Source of the DNA: Limnephilus marmoratus | Taxonomy: Eukaryota > Arthropoda > Insecta > Trichoptera > Limnephilidae | Reading direction: 5' to 3' | DNA: 64,000 nucleotides | Assembly (NCBI GenBank): GCA_917880885.1 | Contig: OU862908.1 | Span: 53,341,819 to 53,405,818 of the forward strand | Shown here: positions 27,401-42,400 of the stretch, piece by piece | Numbering within the stretch: the stretch's first letter is position 1 | Layout of the letters: each line of letters starts with the position of its first letter | Notes under the pieces: model-generated | What the model was told of the DNA's origin: nothing | Database searches by the model: none | What the model saw: only the letters and a program-made list of their open reading frames with translations | Made by a program: the position numbers and the translations under genes

Positions 27401-30400
27401 TCAGTGGATACCGAGTTTTCTGACTGCAGTGTAGAAGTCTTGGATAGCTGTCCAGAAGTTTGTTTCTGAATTACTCCTTGAGTTGGAATAACTGGAGCTT
27501 TTGCTATTGGTCCATAGTCTACTTTCATCATTTGTTGGGCTGCAATCTTCTGTTGTAGATAGTCTAAATTCTTTTGGTTTAGTTCCATACTTTGCTGTAT
27601 CTTTTGCATATCTTGCACTAATGAATGTTCGTCTATCGTATCATCTCTGTCATCTGTGTGTATGAATTGGAAGTTTTGTCTAAAGTATTCTTGACTATGG
27701 TCTCTGGGTAGTTTTGGAAGGTCCATGCTTGGTGTAGATTGTCTTCTGGGTAATGTGGCGGAAGGAGTGTTGCTTCTTGATGTGTTTGTTCCCGCTGATA
27801 GTGCGCTTGATGAGTATTGAATGTCCTGGTTATCGACGATGGTGACTTGTTTCTTAGGGGTAGATTCTGGAGGTGTAGATAATGGTCTAGGAGGGGGTGT
27901 GGCGATAGAACGAGGAGGAGGTGTGGCGATGGAGCGAGGAGGTGGCGTGGCTATTGATCGAGGTGGTGGGGTGGCAATGGATCTCGGGGATTTAGGCTCT
28001 TCGGAATGCGTTCTTTGCAGTCGATCATGTTCCATTTCACTGAAACGAACCAAATTACAAAAATATTATGAAAATAGTATAAAAAATTGGTATGTACGTA
28101 TTGTTCGTGTCAACCTTTTTTAAAAACTTGTTTTTGATTCATTTGTTCGCAAAGTGTAGGCTAAAAATTATGAATCGGCTTTACCTTTCACTGAAGCTTA
28201 CTGAAGATTGGTGTTCGTAGGTGATTGGGGACAGTGGCTCCCCCTGAGCGTCGAACTTCCCCCCCGCGGCTTCTGAGAAACTTTTCAGGAACTTTTTCCC
28301 ATTATTCCCATTCAGTCCTCCATTTGTCTGGACGCCTTGTGCTACCATCTTTACCTTGAAAAGGGTAAATTGTTATTGTTCGAAAATTTTACTTTTTTGA
28401 GAATATCTTATGTAAGAATAAAAACTTTATTGAAAAAATTATCAAACAAAATGATGTTTTTATCAGAAGTTTAAACGGCCAGGAGCTTATAGACTTATAT
28501 TTACAACAATACCGATTTCGAAGTTTGGTAGCACGTTTGTCTCTACACTTGACTGAGTTTGTGGGTACAATTATCCCCACAGCCCTGTATAATATTCTTA
28601 CTCATATTTTAGGGCTATAAGTCTGGTTTTGGTGATGTTGTACATTGAGTTTGATTTAAAAAAAAAATTCAAGGAAAATTACTACAATAAAAAATATTCC
28701 CATTAAATTAGTACTCATCAAAGTCGAGGCCAGAATAACAACTAAAAACTTTTTTACATGCGCATAAAATACACAAAAAAACCAACGCATTCGGTGCCTA
28801 AAGGCGTGCCACTTCCGCGAGGGTTTTTTTGTGAAAAAATACAGGTTTTGAAAATGAAGCATAATGAATCCTGACCGACTTCACAATATATATATACAGT
28901 AGATGCTGGCCAGCCAATCCACCGACCATTCATCGTTTTTGAATGCAAAGTATATTCATTCACATTTCTGCTTGTTTTAACCCATATTTTTGAACAAATT
29001 AATTAAAATACCAGACTCACCCGTTTGGCAGTTCTGGGGCTCAGAGATAAGTAGTTCGGAGGCAAGGGTTTTCTTCCGAGGCATACTTCGGTTTGAGTAG
29101 CTTGGGTTTTCATCGGCCCTCTTTTGAGTTTCTCTGAAATAATTTTAAAATTCAACGGAATTCAGCGAAATAAACGCATGTATACTACTTACGCATTTTA
29201 TAATTTTATTCTGTGTATGAAATGTATGGTTCAAACTAGGAAAGTCTCCCACAATGTCTTTTTATCACCTTTGTCATGAGATACATACCTATTTGAAAAT
29301 CTGATTTTGTTGAGCAAAAAAATTTTATGAACCCTCTTTTGAATATTTTCCCACTCAACCGGTTTTTCCTTTCTAATGATATTGTAATCCCAAATGCCAA
29401 TAAACTCCCCCCACTTTTACCCCACCCCCTTCTTTCTACCCCTTTCCCTGTATTTAATCCATGATCTTTTTTTAATTTGTAACTTCAGTATACTTTTACT
29501 CCTGATGTTGTGACATTGTTCATGTAACATGTAGAGTGTGTATAAAATAAAGTGATGTATACAAAGTTATATTTCTTTTAATAAAAGTCATTCTTTCTTC
29601 ATTCTTCGGACTTTCAGACATCTCATCGTACAATTTCGTAAATATAACAACTAACGGTCATAAATATTTTTCTGAATTAATTTTGGAACACATTTAAGAC
29701 TCTCATAAAATAGTCCAAAATAAAATCGCGAAAATGAGTTTCTCAAGTCAGTTAATAAAGACCGTCAAAGTTTTTAATATATTCGGAAAAATCTTAACTC
29801 AAAATGAAATATCTTCAGACGAGTTTCTGAATACTTGGCTGGCAGTTTTCGAAAGGTGTGGTGTTCGTATTTTCTTTATTAAAACCGATATTTTAACGGC
29901 GGAAACCTTTCGAGAAATCAATATAGTGTTAAGAATTCGTGAATCTTTTCCAGGTAGAGTTATTCACTGTTGAAGGTGTTCGATACGTATATTCGTAGCT
30001 CAGACCACGAAGTCACTTTTTGTGGTGTCCGAAATCAGATGCTGTTATTATTCGAAAAAAGGCATTTTTATGCTAATTACAGTTCGACTGTTGCCAAAAT
30101 TATGAATACAAGATGGTAATTCTGCAAATAATTTATTCATTTGACTAGACGAAAAATGAATAATTCATTGTATCCCTAGCAAAAAATGCTGACTGCTGCA
30201 AATAGGTAAATGAAACACATGATTTGATTTATTTCGTGAATCCCCTAATAAGACCAATTCATTTAAATTTTGGAAAGTAGTACCCGTATATACAACCCTT
30301 GCTTAAGTACAAGTTGTTAAGAAGTTACTAAAAGTGTTGTAAGATAATGGCCGATGTGAGGGAGAGAAAAAATTAATAAGGTAAAACAATAACTGATATT

Positions 30401-33400
30401 TAAATGTAATGATTTATATAAAATAAACTCTTAGTTTATATAATTTGGTTTTATCAACTGATAAGAGGTACACTCGCTTTGCAAGGTAACAAAGAGAATA
30501 ATGTTAGAATATTGTTACCATGGTTACCATAAATAATTACCAACAAGACAAGTTAGATTTGACAGCAAAAGGGCAGGAAATTTAAATCCAACAAAATATA
30601 ATATAAGCTTATGTCTGTGAACATTTCATCACAGGATTATAATTTTAGGATTTGTGAAGCTGAAAGTACACTCATAAAAATAATTTCCTTGGTTTTTAAA
30701 AAAACAAACATTGTCAATTTTAGAAACGATCAAAAATTTAAACTCGTAGACGGTTTAAATAAAATAAATACACGTTTGAAATATGGAAACAATTATTAAC
30801 TAACTGAAATGAAATAATTTTGGTAACTACCTAATCGCTTGTCCGAATTATTTCCAAATCATTATTTTGGATGTAACTTTGATTTTGAAATTTGAAAATT
30901 TGCAAATCCAAGCTCTGTAGTTAATTGAACCGTAGTAAGTTACAGACATAACCGAAATAAGTATTTTTAAATGAAAAAAATAATATTTATCGCAAGTTTA
31001 ACACAAAAGAAATTAAAAGTCAAAATAGGTATTTTGAAGGGTTTGATAAAAAGTGTTAACCATTTTTTTATAATATATTTTTTAATAGCCAATCCTCAAA
31101 AATACAGAACTTTGATAGACGTTTGAATGAACAGCGAGAAATTATTTTTTTTTGCGTTCTTTATGTTTGTAAAATTGCTTCCATACAAGTTCCAACCGTT
31201 TCAACCCAGTTCGCTTGAAAAAAAGAGTGTACTACGATCATATTGGTATTTTTTAAAATAATTTTTGTACAACAGAATACTATTCCAATTATAATACAAT
31301 TTAGTCACAATTACATACAATTGACAATTTCATCATATCAGCATTCTCTTCAAAAAGTGTTTAAGGCATTTAGAGAACACCCACATTAAAATGGTTTGCA
31401 ATTTCATTTAACAGCTTCCTTGTTCGGCTTTGGCAGGACGTCCATTCTGCCGTGCGGTACTATTAACAAGTCATGGTATCGACCCCGGCAGTAGTGGTCT
31501 GGTATATGTGTCGCAGGCAAATCGTAAATCAGGCCGATCATGATGCGCCTGAGGCACTTCACGATCTGCCGCCAAGCACTTCACGAAGTAGCTAGGCGCA
31601 TCATGAACTTTTTGATTTTACGATCGGCTGTGGACGTACTCGTATATAAATCATAACGTCCCAGGAGGTATGGGATATCGATAAAATTATTCCACATTTT
31701 GAACATCCTAGCTAAACTTGCTTTCCGCCTGGTTATCAGATTCACCGAATCAATTTTTCCAAGTAAGTCAATATGAACCTTGGCTCCACACTGTAGAACC
31801 ACACTCACACCAGCATGAACCTTGGCTCCACACTAATTGGCTACCTCAACATTATAAAACCACACACTCCACAACAGCATGAACCTTGGCTCCACACTAG
31901 CACTGATTGGCTACCTCAATACAATAAATACTTTCCGGGTGAGATGTACCATTCACACCACTGAAAGGAAATGCTTGCATTTTCTCGAATATTATACAGA
32001 CGTACATGAAAGATCAAAGCTTACCCAGAACTACGACTTTGGTAGAGTCATCTTGCGATAGGGACGTCTGCTGGCTCACGGGCATGTGATGCTGGGAGTG
32101 CATGGACACCATGTGTTGGGGAGGAAAGTGCGGCCCAACGAGCCCTTGGTGAATCTGGCCATGAACGGGGACTGGGCCATTTAGGTACACCTGGTTCTGC
32201 GTGGAAAAAAAGATTTTAAACACCATGCAAAGTGGAATACACAGATCACTAAACAAAAAAAATAAGCAATGGATTAAAGAATTTTGCACTAGTGAGCTTG
32301 AAAGTGGGCCATACAAATAAAAATGAACTACATACCTACTCGAGATTCTAATAGAGAATGAAACTATCATAAGATAACATATGTCCAAAATACTGCATTG
32401 CGCTGGCTGTTTGTGAATAAATGTATGCACTTCCGAAGATACTCCCATGAGAATGTCTCTGGGACAGGCAAAGGAAATAGGTGAGTTAACTACTTGGAAG
32501 AAGACAGACATACGAATATAACTTGAGCATCTTCCCTGTGATGATGAAAATGGTATAAAATGTTAATCAAGGACGAGAGATCAAGATAAAAAAAAACTCG
32601 ACTGAATCGATCTAATGTCAATATTACGGAGCACCATCGATGTATAGCGTCGGTTTAATTAATCTAACAGTACGATCATATTATTTAGAGGTAAGCGAAT
32701 TGACATCTCAACGGAAAATCAATCGTGACGCACAAGACACGTCTTATGAGGGTAGGTTATACCTCCCTTAGAAATATAACTGAAGAGTGGCGCACCTGGT
32801 GTGGTACAAACATATATTGTTTTTCAGAACGTCATACGATAATTCAATAAAAACCTACAATAAATTCTCGTGTATGAACCCATCACTCGATATAATGTAT
32901 GCTGTCGGTCTTTCGTAGAAAGCTACAGTTTAAATAAAAGAAACGGTTATGTAAATGTAGCTACAACTTAAGCTACATAATGGTTATAAGAAAATATTAA
33001 GCCCAGATATAAATAACATGAAATAAAGCTTTAGCTTTTTTTATTGAAAACCGACAGTTTACATTTTATCTGTTTGTGCGTGTGTGTTTGAGTAGTAAAG
33101 CCAAAAAAAACAATTAAGCTCTAATCCCGAAGCGAAACCTAATCAGCACATCAGGAAACAGGGGTATTTAATTGTGCTTCATTATTTTCTAAAATACCCA
33201 CTCAATTCCAAATGTTACCTGTGGAAAATGCCCCACGGCAATCTGCGAAGGAAAGGGCTGCGCTCCCTGCGGCATCACTGGCTGATAGTTCGGCGTGAAG
33301 GGCTGTTGAGGCATGGGCAACATACCCTGCCCCGACTGCATGATGCCTGGACCGGCTTGCATGATGACCGGACCGGTCTGCATGATGCCCGGACCCGCCT

Positions 33401-36400
33401 GCATGACGCTCGGACCCGTTTGCTGCATTTGGTGCTGCATCTGCATCTGCTCTGGCCGTTTCCTTCCGTCCAGAAGGCGCTCCGTTCCATCACGCATTCG
33501 CATCCGGCGGGAGCCGATCGACGCCGCGTCCTCAAACGACGTGAGTGTGTGAGAGCGGGCGAAGCTGACGTGTTTGGTCCTGTTCAAACAGGATCGAACA
33601 TGATGAAAGCAAATTATGAACGGTTTTTAATAATGACAAACATGCGTAACACTGAAAGCGTTCGGCACAATCACTGAAACATTTAAAACTTTGCACACTT
33701 AGATTGTAGATCTGTAGTTTTAGGTCAAGATATGATAAGGTCAAAATGTTCAGTTCGAGATTTAAAATAAAAGAAGAGAAACATTGCAATGAAATATCAC
33801 ACTTCATAAACTATCCAATTTTTACTTATCATTATTTTGACCCCAGTCTTACCGGCACCTTAAAGGAATTATTTCCCTCGGAAGATTTCAACGTTATTTT
33901 CGGATCGGATGTATCGTTAAAATCTCCACAACTCAGTTGGTAATGACGTTGCGAGCAAAAAAATACTTGCGTGAAGTATTAAACCTTCCGAGTGTATGTC
34001 GCCAGAATTCAGTTCGTTGGTTTTTGCTGCTTGAAAGCACAGACTTTCTCAGATTTTCTACTTTATCCTACCTAGTTAATAATACAATCATTGTGAGTAA
34101 TTTTTGGGAAGGCTTAGATTACTTTGTTTGTATGAAAATGGATGTTTCCTTTGCGAATTATAATAAATCTATTGAGAGCAGTAACCAGTAAAAAAGAATT
34201 TACGTGGGTGCGTTAAAAGGATTACTTTATCTTGATTTCGGAATACCTTCTTCCTTCTTAATTCCTGGAGTTTATTTCTAAAAGTAATATTTATTTGCTC
34301 AGTAAATCAATAGTCCAGAAATTTCTTTGCAAATTATGTATACCTGCCTGATTCATGTAAAAAGCTTATTCTAAAGCAGTTTTCACGTGTTTTTGACACA
34401 TTCATTTCACAAAAAAACTTTTTCCTGATAAAGAATAACGTAATAGAAAATCCGCCGAGGATCAATTTATGATAAAGGCTACAACGATCCGCACCGAAGC
34501 GTCCACTAAGCGAATAAAGTAAACCTGCGTGGAAAACTAATCGCCAAATTGCCTGTTTACAGTAGCACCCCGGTGTTTTGCCGCACGCTCCTGGGGGCGA
34601 GTGGGATCCCAATTAGTCTGATAGGTTTTCGAAGCAGTTTAGTCCCGGGTGGTGTTCGTTGTAGCGATGGGCACAATCGACAAATCATCATCGATTGTCT
34701 CGATCTTTTTAACCATCGAAATATTTCGAATCATTATTATAGATAAATCGATTCTTGAAATCGATTCTCGTTTTTCGATATGAAAAATTAATCTAAAAAA
34801 CAGTCCGAAACAATCGCTTTGAAATCTTTGGGAAATATCAAACCTTCTTTAAAATTACAAAAATATCTTTATTCAATATTATCGATTGCAAAAAAAATGC
34901 ACGGTGACTATTTTATTTATGGTTAGGTTTTGGTTTATTTAGATTTCCAAATTTAGGTGATGTCATTTTAAGGTTGGTAGTAATAGGTATATATTTTTAA
35001 CATACGATTTAAATTTGTACCTACCGGCTTAGCTGCAACAAGTAGCTTGTCAGCAGGACTTTAGCTAAAAAGAATTTCGTTAAAGAATATTATAAAATCA
35101 AAATAATCATTAATGAAAATAGCAGCATATTAATGATAATATAGGTAACATTTAACATGCTTATCGTGATCTATGTAATTATACAGATTGAAATAACATA
35201 AAAAAAACTGTAAGACAGTTTGGTCATAATGAGAGACAACTCATTACAAAAAAAAGCAATTTAATAATTATAAAAATATCAGCACTTAAAGAGACAATAT
35301 ATAAAAAGCCAAGAAAAATATTGTTTATGTAGTAGTACGCAATAATTAAAAATTTACAGTTTGAAAATGCATATTTTGGTTTTAAATATATAACTTAACT
35401 TGATATTATTAATGAAATGTGTTGTGAGATGTATTGCGAGATTTCAAATTCGTGAGTAACAGGTATATTAAGAATAAAAATGGGTATAATCTTGCTAGTA
35501 AAAAAACATTGCCAGTGAAGGGGCCGATGGACATAAAAGCGCCAGCGTTATTTGACTTGGCATATTTCAGAATTTCGCTCGCCATACATTCTCGTTGGGA
35601 ATCTACGGCGAGCGATATGCCAAAATAGGCTGATCCAAATAAGGCTTGCGCTTTTATAGCTAGGTCTGTCGGACCCACAATGAAAAATATTGCCTACTAA
35701 TGTTTTGCAATACATACTTAAAATATTGCAATATCGATTGTACCATATTTCTTTACGTGTTCCCAATCCCACCGCCCGGTACAAAATTTCTTTCTGACCG
35801 AAGCTATTGCTCCCACTGAACTTGAACACTGAGCGATTAATACGATTAATCATGGATTATTTTGATGTCTCGATTATTTAAATGTCTCGACTAAGCCCAT
35901 CACTAGTTCGTTGTTTTATTATCTTCGAAACGGAAGCTGCTAATAATTCCACACGCTCATATTACACCCCGAAGTATAATAGACATTTGAGACTACGATT
36001 ATACATTGCTTTCAAACTTTCAAAGGAAAACTCTTTACATCGAAGAATACATTCGAAAATTTAATGCAAAAGATAATACAAACATACTAGGTACTAATAA
36101 GGGTGAATTGCGGGAATCGATGTAAATAATAACGGTTCATTTGAACCTAATAATATGAATTGAAACAATAATATCTACAAGTTTAATAAGTGTGAATTGT
36201 GAGAAAAGGAGATTGAATCAACAAAGAACCTACACAAGAAAATCTAACTATCGGGAGATTGTTCGAGTGAAAAAAGTTTAAATGGATTTTTCCCAGATTT
36301 CAAAAGGTATCTCAAAGAGAGGAGTGATTTTAGAATAGTGCTCTTAAAATTATTTGAACGACGCGACGTTAAAAATAAAAAGAATCTACGATTGTTTTCG

Positions 36401-39400
36401 ATGGACGTACAAATTAATTGAGATATTTAAATTACTAGAAGAGATTAAAAATATAATAAGAATAACGAGGAGACCCATCAACGCTCGCGAAAATGATTTA
36501 ACTCCTTTTTTTTGCTTTTCAAAAGAGCCTTAAAAGAGGAGCTTAAGATTAATTGCTCTCTCAAATTGGAACGAAAGGAGAACAAATTCTAAAGCCTCCA
36601 GAGGAAAAACCTAGAAAATCTGGTTCTGTTTAGTTGTATTGCTCTGTTCATATAAAAAATAAGTCCTTTTCTGTTGTTATTCAGAGATGCTTGGTCATTT
36701 ATATAATACTAATTGACTGCGAGAAGTGGAAGCCAGCTACGGTGTGGATTTTCACCGCAGACCCGGGAAAGCTGTGGGATATGCATATTTATTCTTAGCA
36801 ATCATTGGGAAAGGATTTGAATTTGGTTAACAAATTTGGATTCGCGAATATGCAAATGATAAACGGATCTCCTTCAATTACTGTCCCTCTATTCATATCT
36901 TCAACTTAAAACAAATGAACACAGTATAAAAACATCTGGACGATCAATACAATAATATAAAAACTACCACTGGCCATTTAGAACACGAAACCCTGAAAGG
37001 AGAACTTTGAAAACTGTGACATTACACTAATACATATTTTTAATAAAATATCAAATATAATATAGGTATACATACCTTACTGTAATTAAGTTACAATCTA
37101 TGAATAAACTTAGCTTAAAAATAATCAATTTTTTTTTAAAGTTGTGGTTTAGTGTAGTCCAGGGTTTCCCATTTGCCCGGTTACCGGACCATCAAAATAA
37201 GATACCGGGTCGCAACATTCCCGCCTTGTTTTAAGACAAGGTAGAAGCTGCAAGAAAAAAAGCTTAATGTGTGGGCACAACGCGCGGAATCAGGGAACTT
37301 CAAAACATTTAGTAATTTAAGTGAAATACAAAAGAGTACAACATGATTGCTTTGCCACAAGACATCTTAACTCAAATTAAAGAACATTTATTGGGACTGA
37401 AGAAGAATCTTTAAGAATATTTTCCTCCAATCGACAGCAACAAAGCTTGGATAAGAAACCCATTTACATTCAAGTTAGATTCCGAAACTAATTTGCCACG
37501 AATTGCCAGATTCAGATGTCGATTCGTTAATTGAACTATCAACTGACACATCACTCAAGGATATATTTGACACAAGACTAAGACCATTGATAGATTTTTG
37601 GTTATCTTGTCGTCAAGAGTACACAAACTTAGCTCATCAAGCAATAATTTTTTAAATGCCTTTTGTCACAACTTATAAATGTGAAGCTGGGTTTTCAACA
37701 CTAGTTTACCTTAAAAATAAATATAGAAACCGACTTGAAGTGGAACCAGACCTTAGGATAAAACTTTCGTCATTTTCCACGAACTTCGATTCTTTAGTAA
37801 CAATTAAGCAGCAGCTCTATACTTCGCACTAAAATTTAGTGACTAAATAGGCGATACCAAAATATGTAGTATTAATAAAACATTTTTACTATTAATAAAT
37901 ATGTATAATTTTACCTAATGGAACCAGCTTAAGTTTAAAAGTATTAAGTGGGTCACGAAGGGGCCGTGTGAAAATTACCGGGCCACGGCAGAACAATGTT
38001 TGGTAAACACTGGTGTAGTCTATTATTTAGTTTGTATGTAAAGTGATGTGTAAACTAAAATTTCGCGGGTAATTCACCATTCTCTTGATAGCTTTTCCAT
38101 GGGATAATGTATATTTTCGATTTACAATTGGCCATTAATCTATCTATCTATCTATATAAATTTATAAATCTTTCTTCTTTCTATTCTATATAAATAAAAA
38201 TGAATCGCCGAAATGTATGTACGCGCATAACTTACGAACGACTGCACCAAATTGGATAATTCTTTTTGTGTTGTGTTCGTTATTGTCAGGAGAAGGTTTG
38301 TATAAAACTACTGGTTAGCTCTGGCTTTATGAAATTTGTAAAATGCAATAGGTGGCAAGCGAGCTGTTTGTATACTTACTAAATATACCGGGAATTAATT
38401 TATGGAACGCCGGGGGGGGGAGGGGAACCAGGGAGGGGGGAAGGGAACTTGGGAAGGGGGAGGGGAACTCGGGAGGGGGTGGGGAGAGTGAAGGTCGAGG
38501 AGGCGGAGTGGAAACGCGATAGGGGAAAAGGACACGGGAGAGAAATGGGGGGGGGGGGGACGGAAGGGGAACGGGACGAGTGGGAAAGGACACGCAGGGA
38601 GAAACAATTTCTTTATTAAATGGCATAGTAATGCATGCCGGGTACCAGCTAGTTTATTTATAAAGTCCAAGTTTACTATTTGCTACTCGAACCTACGAGT
38701 TGTGGCCATATATCGGATAAGTTAGCCGAGATTTCTGCCTATTGCGGTTATTTTTTTATTATTAATTAGTATATGTTTTGCTACGGACAAGATATGAAGA
38801 AGATGGTGAAATTTGTAAAAAATGACATTAAAATACATTTAATTGAAAAAAATATATCATTTGCTTTTTGCAGTTGGTTTCAAAGTTGCTAGGAGAAGCA
38901 TATCTGAATCATGTTATTTTAAGGATACTACTTTGAAGTGTTTAGTTGTGGTAAAGATATAACTGTACTAATATAGTTAATAACCAACAAATGATACTTA
39001 TGTAACTACGGAGACTACTTAATCTACTCATTAGAGTGAAATGGAGTGCTGAAGCTGTTCACATCAAAGCAGAGATTATGCTTAACTATGGTTTAGTGGT
39101 TTATTTAATCAACGAAAATACTAGTGACAATGGATTTAGGATTTTGAGTCTAGAAATTGGTGTGATGTATCGCAATTCACAGGCATTTCTTAACTAAAAA
39201 AAATATGTTCCAAAAATGAATGCGTAAAAATTATTTTGTAATTTTTGTCAATAAAGTATGTGTGATGTATAATTGTCAGGTCGCCTTTGTTTTCAGATTA
39301 AATGATGCCACCATGCATCTCCCTTTATATGGCGGCTTTTTGTGAACGCTCCGGGTTTATTTTGAATACCTTGGAAAGTTTTAAGTTTTTCGTCAGTAAA

Positions 39401-42400
39401 TATAACAAAAAATAACCGCGGTAATTTCTACGTCAAGTATATAAAAATAAAATAATTTTATTGTCGCTCTGTCGGGCTTAATTCAAGTTTAATCATAAAT
39501 GTTAAAATATTTTATTTTCAAATCTGCCACGTTGTTCTAAAACTCTGAGTGAGAGCGTTTAAGAAACGGTCATCGGTCATCGGTCGAAAAGGGACTGCAA
39601 CATGCCACATGTTAAAGACCACAGTGAATAGCAAGTGCCAAGTGTGATGTGAGTGATTTACGGGGGTACACCTCGCGCTATGGTGTCTGAGGACAAAATT
39701 ATTTACGACCGGGCTACACTACTTAAACTCAACAGTGAAAGTGTTTTGGACCCAATAATAAGTGCAAAGATTTCACAGCATAACCTCGAACGCGGTAATA
39801 TTACTACCCATAAAATCAAAATTAGATTCAGGGGCTGTCGTGGAGGGAGGAACAGGAAAAAACATCTGGGCATTGAAACAGTTACGTCACCACCAATACC
39901 CGAACAGGGAAACGTTCCAACACAAATCCTCTCAAAGCCTGAGAGAGAATATAATATTGTTAAAACACGTGTACAACGGCATGCCAACTTTAAGAGCCGT
40001 CAACTAGGTATTGGATGTTGGAATGTCAGATCTCTCAACAATAAAGTAGAGGAGGTAGCGGAAGTGTTAAATTAACAGAATCTGCATATTCTGGCCATAA
40101 CGGAGACTTGGCATGAAAACAGCGACTCTTTTTCAATAAAGCGACTCCGAGCTTTAGGGTACGCGGTACTAGAAGAAGCCCGACCTAAAGCCACGATTTC
40201 TGGGGATGATAGCATCTCTAGCGTAAATCACGGAGGAATAGCAATCTTAGCTCGCCAGGGCTTACGTTTGACAAAGTTGTCACTAGGTACGTACGTAACT
40301 TTTGAGTACCTGGGATGCCAAGTTTTTTCAGCAGGAGCATCATTCATTTTATGCACCCTGTACCGACCTGGCTCAAAACAAATTACCTCGGACTTTTTCA
40401 ATGAACTTTCGTATTTTCTCGAGCGAGTTGTAGGACTTTCCGATACCATTTTTATAACGGGCGATATTAACATACACCTAGAGCGTCCGGATTCACCCAA
40501 CACCGTTAAATTTTGTGATTTATTAGACTGCTTTGGATGCCATCAATGGGTTAATGCTCCAACTCACGATGCAGGCGGAACTTTGGATATTTTTGTCTCA
40601 AAGTCGAGCGGCCCGCCTTTGGTAGCGGATAGCGTGGATGTAGGGCTATCAGATCATAGGTTAATTCGTGCTGAAATCGATTTTAACCCTCCGAAAATCC
40701 CGTACGTAACTATCACGTCAAGAGCATGGCGAAGTTTTAACTTTGATGAGTTTCTGTCTGAACTAAAGGCTTCTCCGCTTTGTACACAAAGCGTTTGGGA
40801 AACAGAGTCACCAACCAAACTGACAGAATATTACAACACTTTTCTCTCAACCCTTCTAAATAAATATGCTCCAACTTCAACAAAAACTCGGCGACTGCGA
40901 AGTTCTGATGACTGGTTTGACGAAGAATGTCGGAGCCAGAAGAGATCAATGCGTAAATTGGAGAGGTCCTACAGACACTCAGGCGTTACTTCACGGGACG
41001 ATTGGATACGGGCTCAAAAAGAGTACGCACTATTAATTCGCTCGAAAAGATCTGAATATTGGACAAGTAGGATCGATTCAGAGCGTCAAAATCCACGAAG
41101 TCTGTGGAACTCTATTAAGACGGTCGTTGCCGATGTACGTGCGCAAAATACAACCGAAATAGCTCCGGAAACCTTCTCCAAATTTTTTCTTGACAAAATT
41201 AAGTCAATACGTGACCTAACAGCCTCCGCCCCACCACCATATTTTACTAAAAGCAATAGCGGAAACTTTTCTGCCTTCAAACCTACAACCATCGAGGAAG
41301 TAAGGAAATTAATACTTACTTCACCGAACAAGCAGTGTTCACTCGATCCTATTCCAACGTGGTTACTGAAGAAGTGTTGCAAGGAAATATCTCCCTTTCT
41401 AGTTCATCTTTTCAATAAGTCACTCAGCATGGGTGATTTCCCAAAACCCCTTAAATCAGCTGTTGTAACTCCACTTATAAAAAAACCGCAATTGGACGCT
41501 GAAGATCTCTCAAACTACCGACCCGTTTCAAATCTTCCATTAATTTCCAAAATCCTAGAAAAAATTACTGCTTCCCAGATAATATATCACTTAAACTCAA
41601 ATGAATTGCTGACTAAATACCAATCTGCATATAGAAGGTTTCACTCAACGGAAACTGGATTACTACGTGTTTTGTCAGACATAACTCTTGCTATCGAGTC
41701 GGGAAAACTGGCACTCCTTTCAGTCTTGGACATGAGTGCCGCTTTTGATACGATCGACCATGATTTTCTTATTAAACGATTAGAAGAATCCTTTGGTTTA
41801 AATGGCGGCGTTAAAAGCTGGCTGACATCGTACTTGGGTAACCGTATACAAGCCGTAAAGGTAGGGAAAAACCAATCAAAATATGCAACCCTTTCATCTG
41901 GAGTACCCCAGGGGTCTGTTCTGGGCCCACTTCTTTTCATCCTCTTCACAAATGATGTCGCTAAAATAATCGAATCATTTGGCCTTCTATCTCACTGCTA
42001 CGCTGATGACCAACAAGTTTACTTTTACTGCTTACCAGAGGAAGTAGACAGTCTAAAAACTCGCATAATTGAGTGTCTAGAAGCAATTACCCGCTGGATG
42101 ACCTCAAATAGATTAAAACTAAATCCGTCAAAGACTGAGTTTCTTTGGACCGCCACAAGCAGACGTCAGCATAACATTGATAACTCCCCAATAGCCATTT
42201 CAGGAAGCGACATCACTCCAAAGACTTGTATAAAACTACTGGGTGTCAATCTGGACGCTGACTTTTCCCTTAAAACCCAAGTGAACAGAACCGTAAGCAC
42301 GGGATTTTTTCAATTAAGACAAATTAAAGCAGTAAGGAGAAACTTGCCAACAGAGGCGACTAAATTACTAGTCAATTCGTATGTGGTTTCACGTTTAGAT

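Noticed and set aside
33275..33677. ORFs in other frames across exon 2 (167 codons plus, 86 and 79 codons)
   Set aside because: Shadows of the real coding frame, produced by the 21-bp repeat.
38327..38670. Proline-rich minus-strand ORFs of 91 and 99 codons
   Set aside because: Same purine-strand artefact within Helitron copy 3.
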